Below, piece after piece: positions 9,285-19,295 of a DNA stretch of 64,000 bases. Position numbers and translations under genes: made by a program. The stretch comes from JAPLDB01 sp038230515. GTDB lineage: Bacteria; Bacteroidota; Bacteroidia; AKYH767-A; 2013-40CM-41-45. The DNA lies in the NCBI GenBank assembly GCA_038230515.1, contig JBBRND010000003.1, forward strand, positions 150,526-214,525, read 5' to 3'. Each line of letters begins with the position of its first letter. Positions within the stretch are counted from its first letter, which is position 1. The notes beneath the pieces were generated by a model. The model was not told where the DNA came from and did no database searches. It saw nothing but the letters and a program-made list of their open reading frames with translations.

Positions 9285-10742
9285 CTAATCCTTAATCGGA
9301 TTCGCCATTCTGCGTAGTGTAGATTCGTCAAACTTCAGGAAAGCGAGGATTTTATTGGTGCCTGTATTGGCATTATTAAAGGCGTGCCACGTTTCAGTAA
9401 TTCTGGCAACTTTTCTGCGGAACTCTTCGGGCTTTAGGGCTGATTTGAGAAGGCGGACAAAGATATGTGCGTTTTCGTAATCAACACCCTCTTCAATAAC
9501 CTGGCGTTTTACGCTTTGCAGAAGTGTCTGGCACAAGCCGTCCTCGCCAATCATGCAGTAATTCAATGCCTGAAATAATTTGCACTCCACATCGGTGTGA
9601 AAAAATTTTTTCACGCTGATATCGTTGCGAAGAGAGTTGATGATTTTAGCCGAGCCGGAATAATCGCCATGATAAAATTTAATGATCGCAAGATACCGTT
9701 GGTAGTGAATAAATGGATACGGGTCGTTAATTTCTGTATCGAAGTTTGTGTCAAGGTCAGCTTGAATGTCTGTAAGACCTGAGTGATCTCCGCTGGCGAG
9801 GAAACGATCTGCTTTGGAATTCAGGTATTGCATTACATAAAAACTAAAAACGGGTTTGAAAGAAATGTCAGGCACCTGGAGGTTCACCCGCTGATAATGA
9901 TGTTCTGCACGAACCTGATTTCCGGTGCGTGTGTAATATTCGAAATACAAAAAATCAACAATGAAGCGGATGCTTTGATAGAAAGTATCCATTTCATACG
10001 TTTCAAAATGCGTGCGAATCTGCTGAAGAATATTGTCCACTTCAACCTCAAGCGCCTGCAGGTTTTCCTTACGCTGCGTTTGTATGCAGAGAAAATAAAT
10101 GTGAACAATATTATAGATCACAAATAATCTGTGCCCATGATAGAGTTCTGAAATATTGGTAAGCTCGCGCAGCGTAGTTTGCATAGCATCAAGATCACGT
10201 TGATCTTTCGTAAGCTGATACATACCCGCGCGCTTGGTGAATTCAAAAAATAAATCTTCCGCTTTTACTACAGAAAGAGAATAAGCCACGTGGCGGTTAT
10301 ATTCACGTTCGTAGAAATCGTAATCGCCATTGTGCATGCTCAACCGAGCCAATGCTTTATAGACCACGATCAGTTCATTCGAAAGATCGTATGCGATCAA
10401 TTCCTTTTCCAAATTCTTAAGGGAGCGAATAGAAACCTCGCGGTCATTGCCAAAAAGCATTGCAGGCACCATGGCCACCTTTTCTTTAAGCGCATTAATC
10501 GGATTCTCCATGTGCTTCGAAAGATATTCGGCAATCTTTTCGTTTAAGCGACTCTTTAATGTATAGTATGTGCTCGGACTTACCGACAGTACCTCCATCA
10601 TCTGGTTTTCGTCATACTCATGATGACGTGCCGCTTCAAGCACCATATAGGGCTTGTTGTTTTTACGACCTGCAACGGCAGACAAAAGCTGCTTGTAATC
10701 GTGATCGTTTAACTTCTTAATTGTTTTGTTTAATGTTTCCAT
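9285..10742 (-). CDS. Cytoplasmic helical-repeat protein of unknown family with HTH-like N-terminus
   Basis: 485 residues with no signal peptide or membrane segment. Residues 10-70 (LLSAVAGRKNN, then YDENQMMEVLSVSPSTYYTL, then KSRLNEKIAEYL) look like a short helical or winged-helix domain in which SPSTYYTLKSRL could be a recognition helix. The remaining about 400 residues are amphipathic helix pairs of TPR type (YDFYEREYNRHVAYSLSVVK; HYQRYLAIIKFYHGDYSGSA). The plan recalls stand-alone regulators with a DNA-binding head and a helical-repeat sensor, but I do not recognise the family and the regulatory role is inference. It reads alone; array A lies directly downstream. Confidence 0.75.
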   Translation of the reverse strand: METLNKTIKKLNDHDYKQLLSAVAGRKNNKPYMVLEAARHHEYDENQMMEVLSVSPSTYYTLKSRLNEKIAEYLSKHMENPINALKEKVAMVPAMLFGNDREVSIRSLKNLEKELIAYDLSNELIVVYKALARLSMHNGDYDFYEREYNRHVAYSLSVVKAEDLFFEFTKRAGMYQLTKDQRDLDAMQTTLRELTNISELYHGHRLFVIYNIVHIYFLCIQTQRKENLQALEVEVDNILQQIRTHFETYEMDTFYQSIRFIVDFLYFEYYTRTGNQVRAEHHYQRVNLQVPDISFKPVFSFYVMQYLNSKADRFLASGDHSGLTDIQADLDTNFDTEINDPYPFIHYQRYLAIIKFYHGDYSGSAKIINSLRNDISVKKFFHTDVECKLFQALNYCMIGEDGLCQTLLQSVKRQVIEEGVDYENAHIFVRLLKSALKPEEFRRKVARITETWHAFNNANTGTNKILAFLKFDESTLRRMANPIKD

Positions 10743-11116
10743 AACCGTTTATTATTTAGAGATTGATTTTGTAAATCGAATTTGAGTTTTTAACGGCTGC
10801 AGCCCGCGCGAAGATTCACCACCTGCAATTTTTCTCCGATAAAAATACGTTGTAATCAAACACTCTTTTTTTTCTGATACGGAGCGAAACCTTTTTCCAC
10901 ATCGCGATTTTTGTAAGAGAATAAATGAAAATGCATTTCCTGCTTCATCTCTATTGATCACAAAAGCAAAAAACCTTACACATGTAAGATGAACGGGGAG
11001 TTGCGCGAACAACCACCACCCTGTTTGGTATAACTTTCCATAAACAAAATCTTATTCAAATGAAAGCAACATTTACAAGTAACATTCAGCAAACAAACAT
11101 TTATCAATTAGTAAAA
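10743..11116. other. 374-bp divergent intergenic region
   Basis: The gap between the divergent genes at 10742 and 11117 has no array and no convincing frame. It holds one perfect 14-bp interrupted palindrome (10975-10988, CTTACA-CA-TGTAAG) and a near -7 box TAACTTTC (11031-11038) facing right. The words at 11060 and 11117 are nearly the same (ATGAAAGCAACAT), a small duplication around the start codon of the next gene. Confidence 0.45.
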
Positions 11117-11578
11117 ATGAAAGCAACATCAAACAAGTTCTTCGTTTACGCGCTTGAGTTAGTAGTACTCTTCTTCTTAGTATTCGCTACCGTAAGCACG
11201 TTTGCACAAGGACGAGCCACTGCTTCTAATGAGCCGGGCAAACTTGAGTTCACCAAACAAACTGTTGTATTCAATTCAGGTAAAGTATATCTGAACTGGA
11301 TTGCCAAATCGAATTCGATTGATTGCATTTATGTAATCGAGCGTTCGCAGGATGGCAACGAGTACGAGCCGGTTGGTTTAAAAGAAGGTATCGGTTCTCC
11401 GATCGAACTTTTATACAGTTGGGTTGATACCAAGCCGTCAACAGGAACGGTGCACTACCGTGTAAAGCAGATTAACAATGACGGCAACTTGGTTGCACAA
11501 GCAGATCCGCAAGAGGTATCAACTCCTGAGAATCCGCTCTTCATTGACAAGGGCAGCCGCATGGTGATGGTGAAGTAA
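11117..11578 (+). CDS. Small secreted FN3-like protein
   Basis: 153 residues from ATG 11117; an upstream in-frame ATG at 11060 would add 19 residues before the signal sequence, so I prefer the later one. The signal peptide is the stretch FFVYALELVVLFFLVFATVS ending in TFAQ. The mature part reads VYLNWIAKSNSIDCIYVIERS, DGNEYEPVG, then YSWVDTKPSTGTVHYRVKQI, the strand order of a fibronectin-III-like sandwich often placed before T9SS domains. It ends in IDKGSRMVMVK without a YPNP or GxY sorting motif, so it may be a stand-alone domain or a truncated relative. It lies 89 bp before the giant PKD gene on the same strand and may share its transcript. Function unknown. Confidence 0.75.
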   Translation: MKATSNKFFVYALELVVLFFLVFATVSTFAQGRATASNEPGKLEFTKQTVVFNSGKVYLNWIAKSNSIDCIYVIERSQDGNEYEPVGLKEGIGSPIELLYSWVDTKPSTGTVHYRVKQINNDGNLVAQADPQEVSTPENPLFIDKGSRMVMVK

Positions 11579-11667
11579 TCACCAACACACAACGCAGCAA
11601 TCGTCAAAACTAAAATCAAACTTACGGGCAAGGTGCGTCCATCATGGAACCACAAGTGAAGACATAT

Positions 11668-14600
11668 ATGCTGAACAAACTGAAGATTGCATTTGCACTT
11701 CTTCTCATCCTTACGATGCAGAAGAATGCGCTTGCAACACCTCATGCTTCGTTTGCAGCAAACCAAACTTCGGGATGCTCACCGCTAAGTGTTCAGTTCT
11801 CGAATACTTCCACCGGTGCCACCTCGTACTATTGGATGCTCGGAAACGGAAACACTTCCACACTTCAGAATCCGAGTAACCTTTATACCAACACCGGAAG
11901 TTTTACAATAACACTTATTGCAACTGACGGAAACGGGGTGAGCGATACAGCACAGTATGTTAATTACATTACTGTAATTCCCAAACCCTCTGCCGATTTT
12001 GTAGCGACAGCCACCACTTCCTGTTTAGACAACAACTCATTTTCATTTGTAAATAATTCAACAGGTGGCTCCAGCTACTTTTGGGACTTTGGGGATGGTA
12101 CTACTTCCACACAATTTAATCCTGTTCACAGTTATACCTTAGGCGGGATATTTACAGTTACTCTTATCGTTACCAATTCATCAGGATGTACCGATCAGAA
12201 AATACAAAACCAATACATTACTGTTTATCCCAAGCCGGGTCTTATTATTACAAGCAACTACACCTCAAGCTGCGATCCAAGCACAGTCTATACCTTCAGT
12301 TGCAGCACAACAGGACTATCGTCCATCATCTGGAATTTCGGTGACGGGCAAACAAGTCCATCTGCGAATCCTTCTCATACATATTCTGGAGCAGGACAAT
12401 TCAATGTTACTTTAATAGCAACCGACAGTCATGGATGTGTTGATACAAGCAATCAGCCAGTTCATATAAGCGTTGGGTCAGCCAATCTCGCAAGCTTTTA
12501 TGTAGATAACGATACATCATGCGCGCCATTTTCAGTTCACTTTCATAATTCAACCGCCAATGCACAATCTGTAACATGGCTGTTTGGCGATGGCAATTCT
12601 TCTACTCAATTAGATCCTTCGCATACATACACAAATCCTGGAACCTACGCAGTCACCTTTATTGTAACTACAGCAAGTGGATGCTCCGATACTCTTACAA
12701 AAGCCAATTGCATAGTGGTAGGTGTAACACCACATGTTGATTTCTCTTATACTGCTACAACCGGATGCTCCCCTCTCACTGTCTATTATACAAATCTGGC
12801 TACAAACTATGATTCCTGTAAATGGACATTCGGTGATGGTACATCTTCCACATCAATAAGTCCAAGTCATACCTATACCGGAAACGGAACCTTTAATGTG
12901 TACCTTATTTGCTGGGGGCACACAGGTTGCTTTACCCACAAGGGAATATTAGGTCTTGTTTCCGTGTCTTCTTCAAGAGCATTGTTTGCAGCAAACCCCC
13001 GCGTAGGTTGCCCCCCGCTAAATGTAAACTTTACAAATTTCTCAACCGGAAATCAACTTACCTATTTCTGGGACTTTGGGGATGGGGCTACTTCCACACA
13101 GCAACTTCCAACTCATACTTACACGTCCTCGGGAAGTTTTACTGTCAGATTGATTGTTACTGACTCTGCGGGTTGCAGTGATACATTGACAAAGATTGCT
13201 TATGTTCAAACAGTAAATCCGGCTGCAAACTATATTGCGCCACCACCTACTACAGGTTGTGCACCGCTCAATACACAGTTCACGGATGCTACAGTAGGTT
13301 CTATCGGTTGGCTTTGGGATTTCGGTGACGGAACAACTTCAACACTACAAAACCCCACTCATAGCTATACAATTCCAGGAACTTATGTTGTAGCGCTTAC
13401 TACTACATCGGCCGGTGGCGGATGCCAGCAGTTGATCAGCAACTTCAGCACATTCATCGTTACCGGTGGTTATGCCGGTTTTACTCATACTGATTCCCCC
13501 TGCCCGCCTTTCATCACTATGTTTCAGGATACTTCATTAAATGCAGTTTCGTGGTTGTGGAATTTCGGGGATGGCACTACCTCAACCCTTCAAAACCCTC
13601 AACACACCTACGTTGTTGGTGGCTATCACAGTGCTTCATTAACCATTATAACCGCTGATGGCTGCAGCTACACAACGATGCAGAGTAACAGCATATACTT
13701 TCAACCATTCGGTGCAAACTTTTATGGCGTGCCCAATGGAAACACATTTCCAGTAACGGTTGACTTTTACGCAAACTCAGTTGGAGCTACCGGTTGGCTT
13801 TGGGATTTCGGTGATAGTACAAGTTCATCATTAGAAGATCCTCAACACACATACACTATTTCAGGCGCTTACAATGTGACCTTGATGATTACGAATGGAG
13901 TTTGCACACTCTTCTATGCTCCGCCTCCATTTAATTTCGGAATACCAGATACAACACCTGTTGCTACGGGCAACCCCGGTGTGCCTGAGGTGCAGCATGG
14001 TTGCGCACCTCTTAACGTAGCTTTCTCAAAAATTGTGAATGGATCGGTGGCCTGGCATTGGGATTTGGGTGATGGGGATACAAGCACCCTTCAATTTCCA
14101 AATCATACTTACTTCAACGCGGGCATTTATGACGTAACACTTATCACTTACGACACTCTTGGACTTCCATCCGTATTCCAGATGGACAGCATTGTGCGGG
14201 TTTCAGGACCAAGTGCTCATTTTAATTTCCAGCAAAATTCATCCTGTCAAAGCACGCTGGTTACTCTTATTGATTCTTCCACGAATGCAAATTATTGGTC
14301 GTGGAACTTTGGAGACGGCACTACCTCTAATCAGCAAAATCCTCAGCACGCCTATACCAGCGGCTTACCGAATTATATTGTTTCACTCACGGTAACTGAC
14401 ACAGCGGGTTGCACAAGTTCACTTTCAACAAGCATTTTTGCAAACTTTGTTTCTCCGCTTATAGCCAGTGAAACTGAAATGTGCGGATTAGATACTGTTC
14501 ATTTTGCAACAAGCTTACAAAACTATCCGACCTATCTATGGAACTTCGGAGACGGAACTACCTCTCCACTTCCCAATCCAGGTCACGTTTATACAACGGA

Positions 14601-17445
14601 GGGAAATTTCCAGGCAACGCTGACCGTTACTGACAATAGCGGATGCGCACAAACGTTTTCTGTATTTCCGGCTATCTCAGTAAACCTTCCTATGGCAAAT
14701 TTTACTTTGACAGGCACGGGCCACGGCTGCACAGACATCAATGTTTATTTTCAAAATACATCACAAAATGCCGATGGATACCTTTGGCAATTCGGTGACG
14801 GAAATAACTCGACTGTGGAAAGCCCAATTCATTATTACGGGCAAGCGGGCGTATATGATGTATCACTTACTGTATATAGGGGAAGCTGCATAAGTACCTT
14901 CACGATGCCTCATGCTGTACGAGTGGATACAGCTCATGCTGATTTCTCCTTCACACTGGACGGAATTTGCCTGCCTATTACCGTGCAATTTACAGATCTA
15001 AGCGTCAACCCGGTTTCGTGGAATTGGCATTTTACTTATACAGATTCTTCAACGGTTCAAAACCCAACCTTTGTCTTCGACTCACTACCCGCGGGCTATA
15101 TGTCTCTTGCTATTATAGATGCCAATGGTTGCCGCGATACAGTAAGAACTACCCCGATCTCTCCACTCAATGCAAATTTTCAGGCAGATATTGATTCGGG
15201 CTGCACTCCATTGTCTGTTCATTTCAACAATCTATCTGTGATGGCTACATCCTGTCATTGGGATTTTGGAGATGGCACAACATCAACTTCTTCAGAGCCG
15301 GACCATATCTATGCACACCCCGGTGACTATCACGTAACCTTGATCGTAGATGCAGGTCCTTCCTACAATCATTGCACTGACACCATGAGCGTACCGGCAT
15401 GCATCCATGTACGGGAGCCGATTGCGCGCTTCTCCACACCCGATGTTTATTCCTGCGCACCTTCTATTGTTAATTTTGTTGATTCATCTATTGATGCTGA
15501 CAGTTACCTTTGGAATTTTGGCGACAGCAGCACATCTACAAATGCAAATCCTACACATATTTACAATACCCCGGGTATTTATACGGTAACCCTTATTGCT
15601 TCTACAAATGTAGGTTGCAGCGACACGTTTACCATACCACAATACATTAGGGTGTTGGGACCTATCACAAGATTTACTGCTACTGCCATGGAAGGTTGTG
15701 TACCGTTTCAAGTCGGCTTTACCGATCAATCGCAAAACGCAGTGGACTGGAGCTGGAATTTCGGTGACGGAAATTCTGTTCAATCAATCAACTCTTCCAA
15801 TAATTATCTTGATACCGGAACGTTTACCGTTACTTTAGTAACTCACGACACTGCGGGCTGCTCATCCTACTATGAATACCCTCAAAAAGTAATTGTGCAT
15901 GAAATACCTGTTTCTGCATTCAGCACTCCGAATACTGCAGGTTGCATGCCTTATGCGACAAACTTTATTAATGCTTCAACAGGAGCCGACAGTTCTCTAT
16001 GGATCTTTGGCGATGGAGCTACCGCGACAGCCACGGATGCTTCGCATACCTATTCCATTCCCGGAAATTATGCGGTCTTGCTTGTAAGCACCAATCAATA
16101 TGGCTGCAGAGATACTGCTCACCTGAACACTGCGGTGCAGGTTCTTTCTACACCTTCACCTTCGTTTACAACAAGCACTAATGAGGGCTGCGCACCGTTA
16201 TTTGTTCATTTCACAAGTTCCACTTCGTGGGCTGTGAATGCTACCTATCTATGGGATTTCGGCAATGGAATTACTTCTACTTCGCAAAACCCCGACATTA
16301 CATTCAGTAATCCCGGGTTTTATTCCGCGAACCTTACCGTAACAAACAATAATGGCTGTAGTGGCAACATAAGTTTTCCAGCGATGATTCATGTGTTCGA
16401 TACGCTGCCTCCGAATCCTTCCAACATTTTGAGCGTGTCCGTTACTTCAAACACTACCGTGGAAATAATCTGGGAGAATAATGCAGCCATAGACCTTGGC
16501 GGATACATCTTATACCGGCTTAATAATAACAACGGCTACTATCAAAGTATTTATTCGGAGTTGAACACTAACAATACGAACTTCTCACTCAATCCGCATT
16601 TTACTGATAGCGGACTGAACACACTTCCGAATGTATATTCCTACAAACTGCAAACACTTGACATCTGCGGCAATACAATTCCGCTTGATCAGTTGACTGC
16701 CTATTCTACCATCAACGTTTCATCGCAACGCGCGGGAACAGGTGCCGGTATAGATGTGCGCTGGAATGCCTATGGCGGTTGCCCGGTGAGCAGTTACCAG
16801 ATTTACAGATGCCTTCCGGGCAATGATTGGCAGTACCTCACCACAGTGCCTGCCGATTCGCTAACGTATCTTGATTCTACCTTTGATTGTCCGAATGAAT
16901 ATGCTTACCGCATTACGGCTACCGATCTTTGCGGAAACCCATATACATCTAACAGTGATACTTCGCAAACTATTCCGCTTAATATTCTTGCTAATCAGGT
17001 AGTGGATGTGGTGCGGTCAACGGTGGAAAATAATGACTTCGTACTTACTGAATGGAAACTGCCTGAAGTGCATCCTGAAAAGGTGGTGCAGCTTGACTTG
17101 TACCGTTCTACTGATAATACGAACTTCTCTTATGTAACCTCTTTGCCGCCTATGCAAACGGATTACATGGATCATGCGGTGGATGTGCAGAACAATCATT
17201 ACTTCTATAAGATTTTAGTTGTGAATACCTGCGACATTGGCGAAGACCTTAGCGGAAACACCTCCACCATAGTATTAAAGGGCGAAATGGGCGAAGACCG
17301 CATCGTGCAATTATACTGGACTCCATATACCGGCTGGGAAAACGGAATTGACCACTATATCATCGAAAAGAAAGATGAACAGGGCAATTGGATTCTGCTG
17401 AAGCAGGTGCAGGGAAACGCTACGGAGTATGATTACCAGGAATAA
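11668..17445 (+). CDS. Giant secreted surface protein with about 19 PKD domains and C-terminal FN3-like modules
   Basis: About 1925 residues. The signal peptide is MLNKLKIAFALLLILTMQ then KNALAT (ATG 11668; 11644 is a less likely start). I count 19 consecutive PKD domains of about 80 residues, each with the core WxFGDGxTST and preceded by GCxPLxVxFxNxS; one Cys in that entry and one near the end of most repeats suggest a disulfide per domain. Repeat 14 is degenerate (WNWHFTYTDSS). From about residue 1575 come about four FN3-like modules (GGYILYRLNN; SSYQIYRCLPG; QLDLYRSTD; IDHYIIEKKDEQGNW). The protein stops inside or right after the last one, with no T9SS type A or B sorting domain, unlike most such proteins. 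It is probably an adhesin, or a truncated one. Confidence 0.85.
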   Translation: MLNKLKIAFALLLILTMQKNALATPHASFAANQTSGCSPLSVQFSNTSTGATSYYWMLGNGNTSTLQNPSNLYTNTGSFTITLIATDGNGVSDTAQYVNYITVIPKPSADFVATATTSCLDNNSFSFVNNSTGGSSYFWDFGDGTTSTQFNPVHSYTLGGIFTVTLIVTNSSGCTDQKIQNQYITVYPKPGLIITSNYTSSCDPSTVYTFSCSTTGLSSIIWNFGDGQTSPSANPSHTYSGAGQFNVTLIATDSHGCVDTSNQPVHISVGSANLASFYVDNDTSCAPFSVHFHNSTANAQSVTWLFGDGNSSTQLDPSHTYTNPGTYAVTFIVTTASGCSDTLTKANCIVVGVTPHVDFSYTATTGCSPLTVYYTNLATNYDSCKWTFGDGTSSTSISPSHTYTGNGTFNVYLICWGHTGCFTHKGILGLVSVSSSRALFAANPRVGCPPLNVNFTNFSTGNQLTYFWDFGDGATSTQQLPTHTYTSSGSFTVRLIVTDSAGCSDTLTKIAYVQTVNPAANYIAPPPTTGCAPLNTQFTDATVGSIGWLWDFGDGTTSTLQNPTHSYTIPGTYVVALTTTSAGGGCQQLISNFSTFIVTGGYAGFTHTDSPCPPFITMFQDTSLNAVSWLWNFGDGTTSTLQNPQHTYVVGGYHSASLTIITADGCSYTTMQSNSIYFQPFGANFYGVPNGNTFPVTVDFYANSVGATGWLWDFGDSTSSSLEDPQHTYTISGAYNVTLMITNGVCTLFYAPPPFNFGIPDTTPVATGNPGVPEVQHGCAPLNVAFSKIVNGSVAWHWDLGDGDTSTLQFPNHTYFNAGIYDVTLITYDTLGLPSVFQMDSIVRVSGPSAHFNFQQNSSCQSTLVTLIDSSTNANYWSWNFGDGTTSNQQNPQHAYTSGLPNYIVSLTVTDTAGCTSSLSTSIFANFVSPLIASETEMCGLDTVHFATSLQNYPTYLWNFGDGTTSPLPNPGHVYTTEGNFQATLTVTDNSGCAQTFSVFPAISVNLPMANFTLTGTGHGCTDINVYFQNTSQNADGYLWQFGDGNNSTVESPIHYYGQAGVYDVSLTVYRGSCISTFTMPHAVRVDTAHADFSFTLDGICLPITVQFTDLSVNPVSWNWHFTYTDSSTVQNPTFVFDSLPAGYMSLAIIDANGCRDTVRTTPISPLNANFQADIDSGCTPLSVHFNNLSVMATSCHWDFGDGTTSTSSEPDHIYAHPGDYHVTLIVDAGPSYNHCTDTMSVPACIHVREPIARFSTPDVYSCAPSIVNFVDSSIDADSYLWNFGDSSTSTNANPTHIYNTPGIYTVTLIASTNVGCSDTFTIPQYIRVLGPITRFTATAMEGCVPFQVGFTDQSQNAVDWSWNFGDGNSVQSINSSNNYLDTGTFTVTLVTHDTAGCSSYYEYPQKVIVHEIPVSAFSTPNTAGCMPYATNFINASTGADSSLWIFGDGATATATDASHTYSIPGNYAVLLVSTNQYGCRDTAHLNTAVQVLSTPSPSFTTSTNEGCAPLFVHFTSSTSWAVNATYLWDFGNGITSTSQNPDITFSNPGFYSANLTVTNNNGCSGNISFPAMIHVFDTLPPNPSNILSVSVTSNTTVEIIWENNAAIDLGGYILYRLNNNNGYYQSIYSELNTNNTNFSLNPHFTDSGLNTLPNVYSYKLQTLDICGNTIPLDQLTAYSTINVSSQRAGTGAGIDVRWNAYGGCPVSSYQIYRCLPGNDWQYLTTVPADSLTYLDSTFDCPNEYAYRITATDLCGNPYTSNSDTSQTIPLNILANQVVDVVRSTVENNDFVLTEWKLPEVHPEKVVQLDLYRSTDNTNFSYVTSLPPMQTDYMDHAVDVQNNHYFYKILVVNTCDIGEDLSGNTSTIVLKGEMGEDRIVQLYWTPYTGWENGIDHYIIEKKDEQGNWILLKQVQGNATEYDYQE

Positions 17446-17573
17446 GTTATACATTAAATGTTATTTGGAACAGCCGCATAACATATAACTGATAGCAGAT
17501 AACTGAGCAACCGTAAGATTCCTTCTCTTTTTTCCTCCCTCCTACCCGTTCCTTTTTCTATTTTGCGTCTTAT

Positions 17574-17999
17574 ATGACGATCGCCTTCATCTGCTCTCTT
17601 ATTTATTACCAGTTTAAGTACCGCCATCTAAAAGTTGTGAAAGCCACCTGCAAGAAGTGGATTGCCAATACGCGCAGCGGAAATGTGATTACTTATCGAA
17701 TCCAGATTCTCACAAAGAGAACTTCTGAACAGTTGAAGCTTGATGAGCTATGGATTGACAACCGTCTGTTTAAAGTGCGTGTGATAAAAAAAGAAAATCA
17801 CTCTTCCGCAAAAAGCTTTTCTGAACAGGAAACCCTTTACCTGGAAGCCGAACGCGAAACTGCAAACATCGGCTTTGAGGAGATGGCTCCCTCAGGCAAA
17901 GGAAAAGTATCGCTCGGTTATCTCATAAACAACAAGCGCAGGTATCTTTCTATAAAAGGTTTTGAGGAGCACAGCGCTAAGCTTTCTATTGCGGGGTGA
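17574..17999 (+). CDS. Small protein of unknown function with N-terminal hydrophobic segment
   Basis: 141 residues. The first about 15 residues (MTIAFICSLIYYQF) form a short hydrophobic stretch that could be a membrane anchor or poor signal sequence. The rest is basic and mixed alpha/beta (KKWIANTRSGNVITYRIQIL; LDELWIDNRLFKVRVIKKEN; LYLEAERETANIGFEEM). I do not recognise a family. It follows the giant PKD gene by 128 bp on the same strand and converges with the gene ending at 18019. Codon usage looks like the neighbours. It may be a real accessory gene of the PKD locus. Confidence 0.55.
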   Translation: MTIAFICSLIYYQFKYRHLKVVKATCKKWIANTRSGNVITYRIQILTKRTSEQLKLDELWIDNRLFKVRVIKKENHSSAKSFSEQETLYLEAERETANIGFEEMAPSGKGKVSLGYLINNKRRYLSIKGFEEHSAKLSIAG

Positions 18000-18018
18000 T
18001 CGGGAAGGGTTAAGGTTT

Positions 18019-19266
18019 TTATTCCACTACCAGCTTCCTCATCGCACTCCATTTCTCACTTTTTACTTTTACAAAATAAATGGAAGAGGGTAGTTTGCTT
18101 ACGTCAATTGTAACTTGTTTTTGACTGCCGATTGCAAACTGCTGACTGCTGACTTTCTCTCCCACCACATTGTAAATTTCTAGCTGTGCATTTTGCAGTT
18201 GCGCTGTGGTAGTTATGGTGAAAGTGAAAGAGGTGGGGTTGGGGGAGATAGAAAAATCATTTTGCATTTCAACTTCACTTATCCCAACCCTGTTTGCATT
18301 GGTGATTTTCAAAATTTTTCCTCTATGACCTACTGCATATCCGACAGAATCGTTTACAAAAAATAAAGATGTAAGTGCATGATCGAAAGTCTGCATTAAA
18401 CTCCAAGTATTTCCTCCATCTCCTGTTACATAAATTACTCCAATTTCATTGGTTGATGGAAGATAATGAAAATCATCATTTCCACCTATAATGTAACCTA
18501 TAGAATCTGTAACAAAAGCTACATCATAAAACGGATAAGGACCGAGGTACTGCGGGATAGTCCAAGTTAATCCTCCATCAGAAGTCAAAGAAAAATGGCC
18601 GCTATCATCCACAGCAATGCCTTCATTATGATTCTTCATATAAAGAGACGTAAAATACCGATTGGAATCAATATATAATTCCTGCCATGTACCACCTGCG
18701 TTCGAAGTTTTATAAGTTTTTTTCATAGCAATAAAACCATCTGTGTCATTTAGAAACTGAATAGAACTGTTATTTGGGAAAAAGGAATTTCCCGGATATT
18801 GAACAGAATCGCCCCAATGAACACCGTCTGTCGTATTAAAGATTCCTCCACCAAAAAGAATTGCAAGTCCGGTATCTTGATTAAAAAAATAGATACTTGA
18901 AACATCTTCGACACCCGCAATTGAGCCTTCTCTATTCCAACTATTTCCGGCATCATTTGTTTTAGAATAAAAGCCATCTTCCCCGCCACAATAAATAAGA
19001 GTATCATTAACAATCGACATACTCATTGGCCAGTAATTCACCCAGGTTGAATCCCAAGTCACTCCTCCATTTGTTGTTTTCAGTATTATCCCCGGAAAAG
19101 GATTATTCTCCCATGAACCACAGGCATATCCTGTATCGTTGTTCAAAAACTTTACATCGCTTATCCAAAAATAATTTGTGTCGTTAAATATTTCTGTCCA
19201 TTGTGCTTTACACTTTTCATTCAGAAATAAAAAAAGGAAGAAACAGATTAGAATGTTTCGCTTCAT
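18019..19266 (-). CDS. T9SS-sorted BNR/YCF48-type beta-propeller protein
   Basis: 415 residues with a signal peptide (MKRNILICFFLFLFLNEKCKAQ). The body repeats a pattern typical of BNR/YCF48-like propellers: VKFLNNDTGYACG, ILKTTNGGVTWDSTW, FYSKTNDAGNSWNREG, LTSDGGLTWT, IYVTGDGGNTWS, and LFFVNDSVGYAVG with HRGKILK. The last 80 residues are a T9SS type A domain (FSISPNPTSFTF; IYNVVGEKVSSQQ; PSSIYFVKVKSEK, then MRKLVVE). It is expected on the cell surface or secreted; ligand unknown. A -7 box lies upstream and its promoter region overlaps the terminator of the next minus-strand gene. Confidence 0.88.
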   Translation of the reverse strand: MKRNILICFFLFLFLNEKCKAQWTEIFNDTNYFWISDVKFLNNDTGYACGSWENNPFPGIILKTTNGGVTWDSTWVNYWPMSMSIVNDTLIYCGGEDGFYSKTNDAGNSWNREGSIAGVEDVSSIYFFNQDTGLAILFGGGIFNTTDGVHWGDSVQYPGNSFFPNNSSIQFLNDTDGFIAMKKTYKTSNAGGTWQELYIDSNRYFTSLYMKNHNEGIAVDDSGHFSLTSDGGLTWTIPQYLGPYPFYDVAFVTDSIGYIIGGNDDFHYLPSTNEIGVIYVTGDGGNTWSLMQTFDHALTSLFFVNDSVGYAVGHRGKILKITNANRVGISEVEMQNDFSISPNPTSFTFTITTTAQLQNAQLEIYNVVGEKVSSQQFAIGSQKQVTIDVSKLPSSIYFVKVKSEKWSAMRKLVVE

Positions 19267-19283
19267 TGTGTTTTATTTTTCCT

Positions 19284-19291
19284 CAAATCTA
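19284..19291 (-). promoter_or_regulatory. -7 promoter box for the 18019-19266 gene
   Basis: TAGATTTG on the minus strand matches TAnnTTTG exactly, 17 nt before the ATG. The -33 position falls in the upstream gene's terminator hairpin and shows no TTG. Confidence 0.4.
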
Positions 19292-19295
19292 CAAC

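Noticed and set aside
8863..9317. Overlapping plus-strand frames of 102 and 131 codons with Cys-rich or LPNNTS repeats
   Set aside because: They are translations of array A. A 21-bp period keeps several frames open at once, and two overlapping frames in one stretch cannot both be selected.
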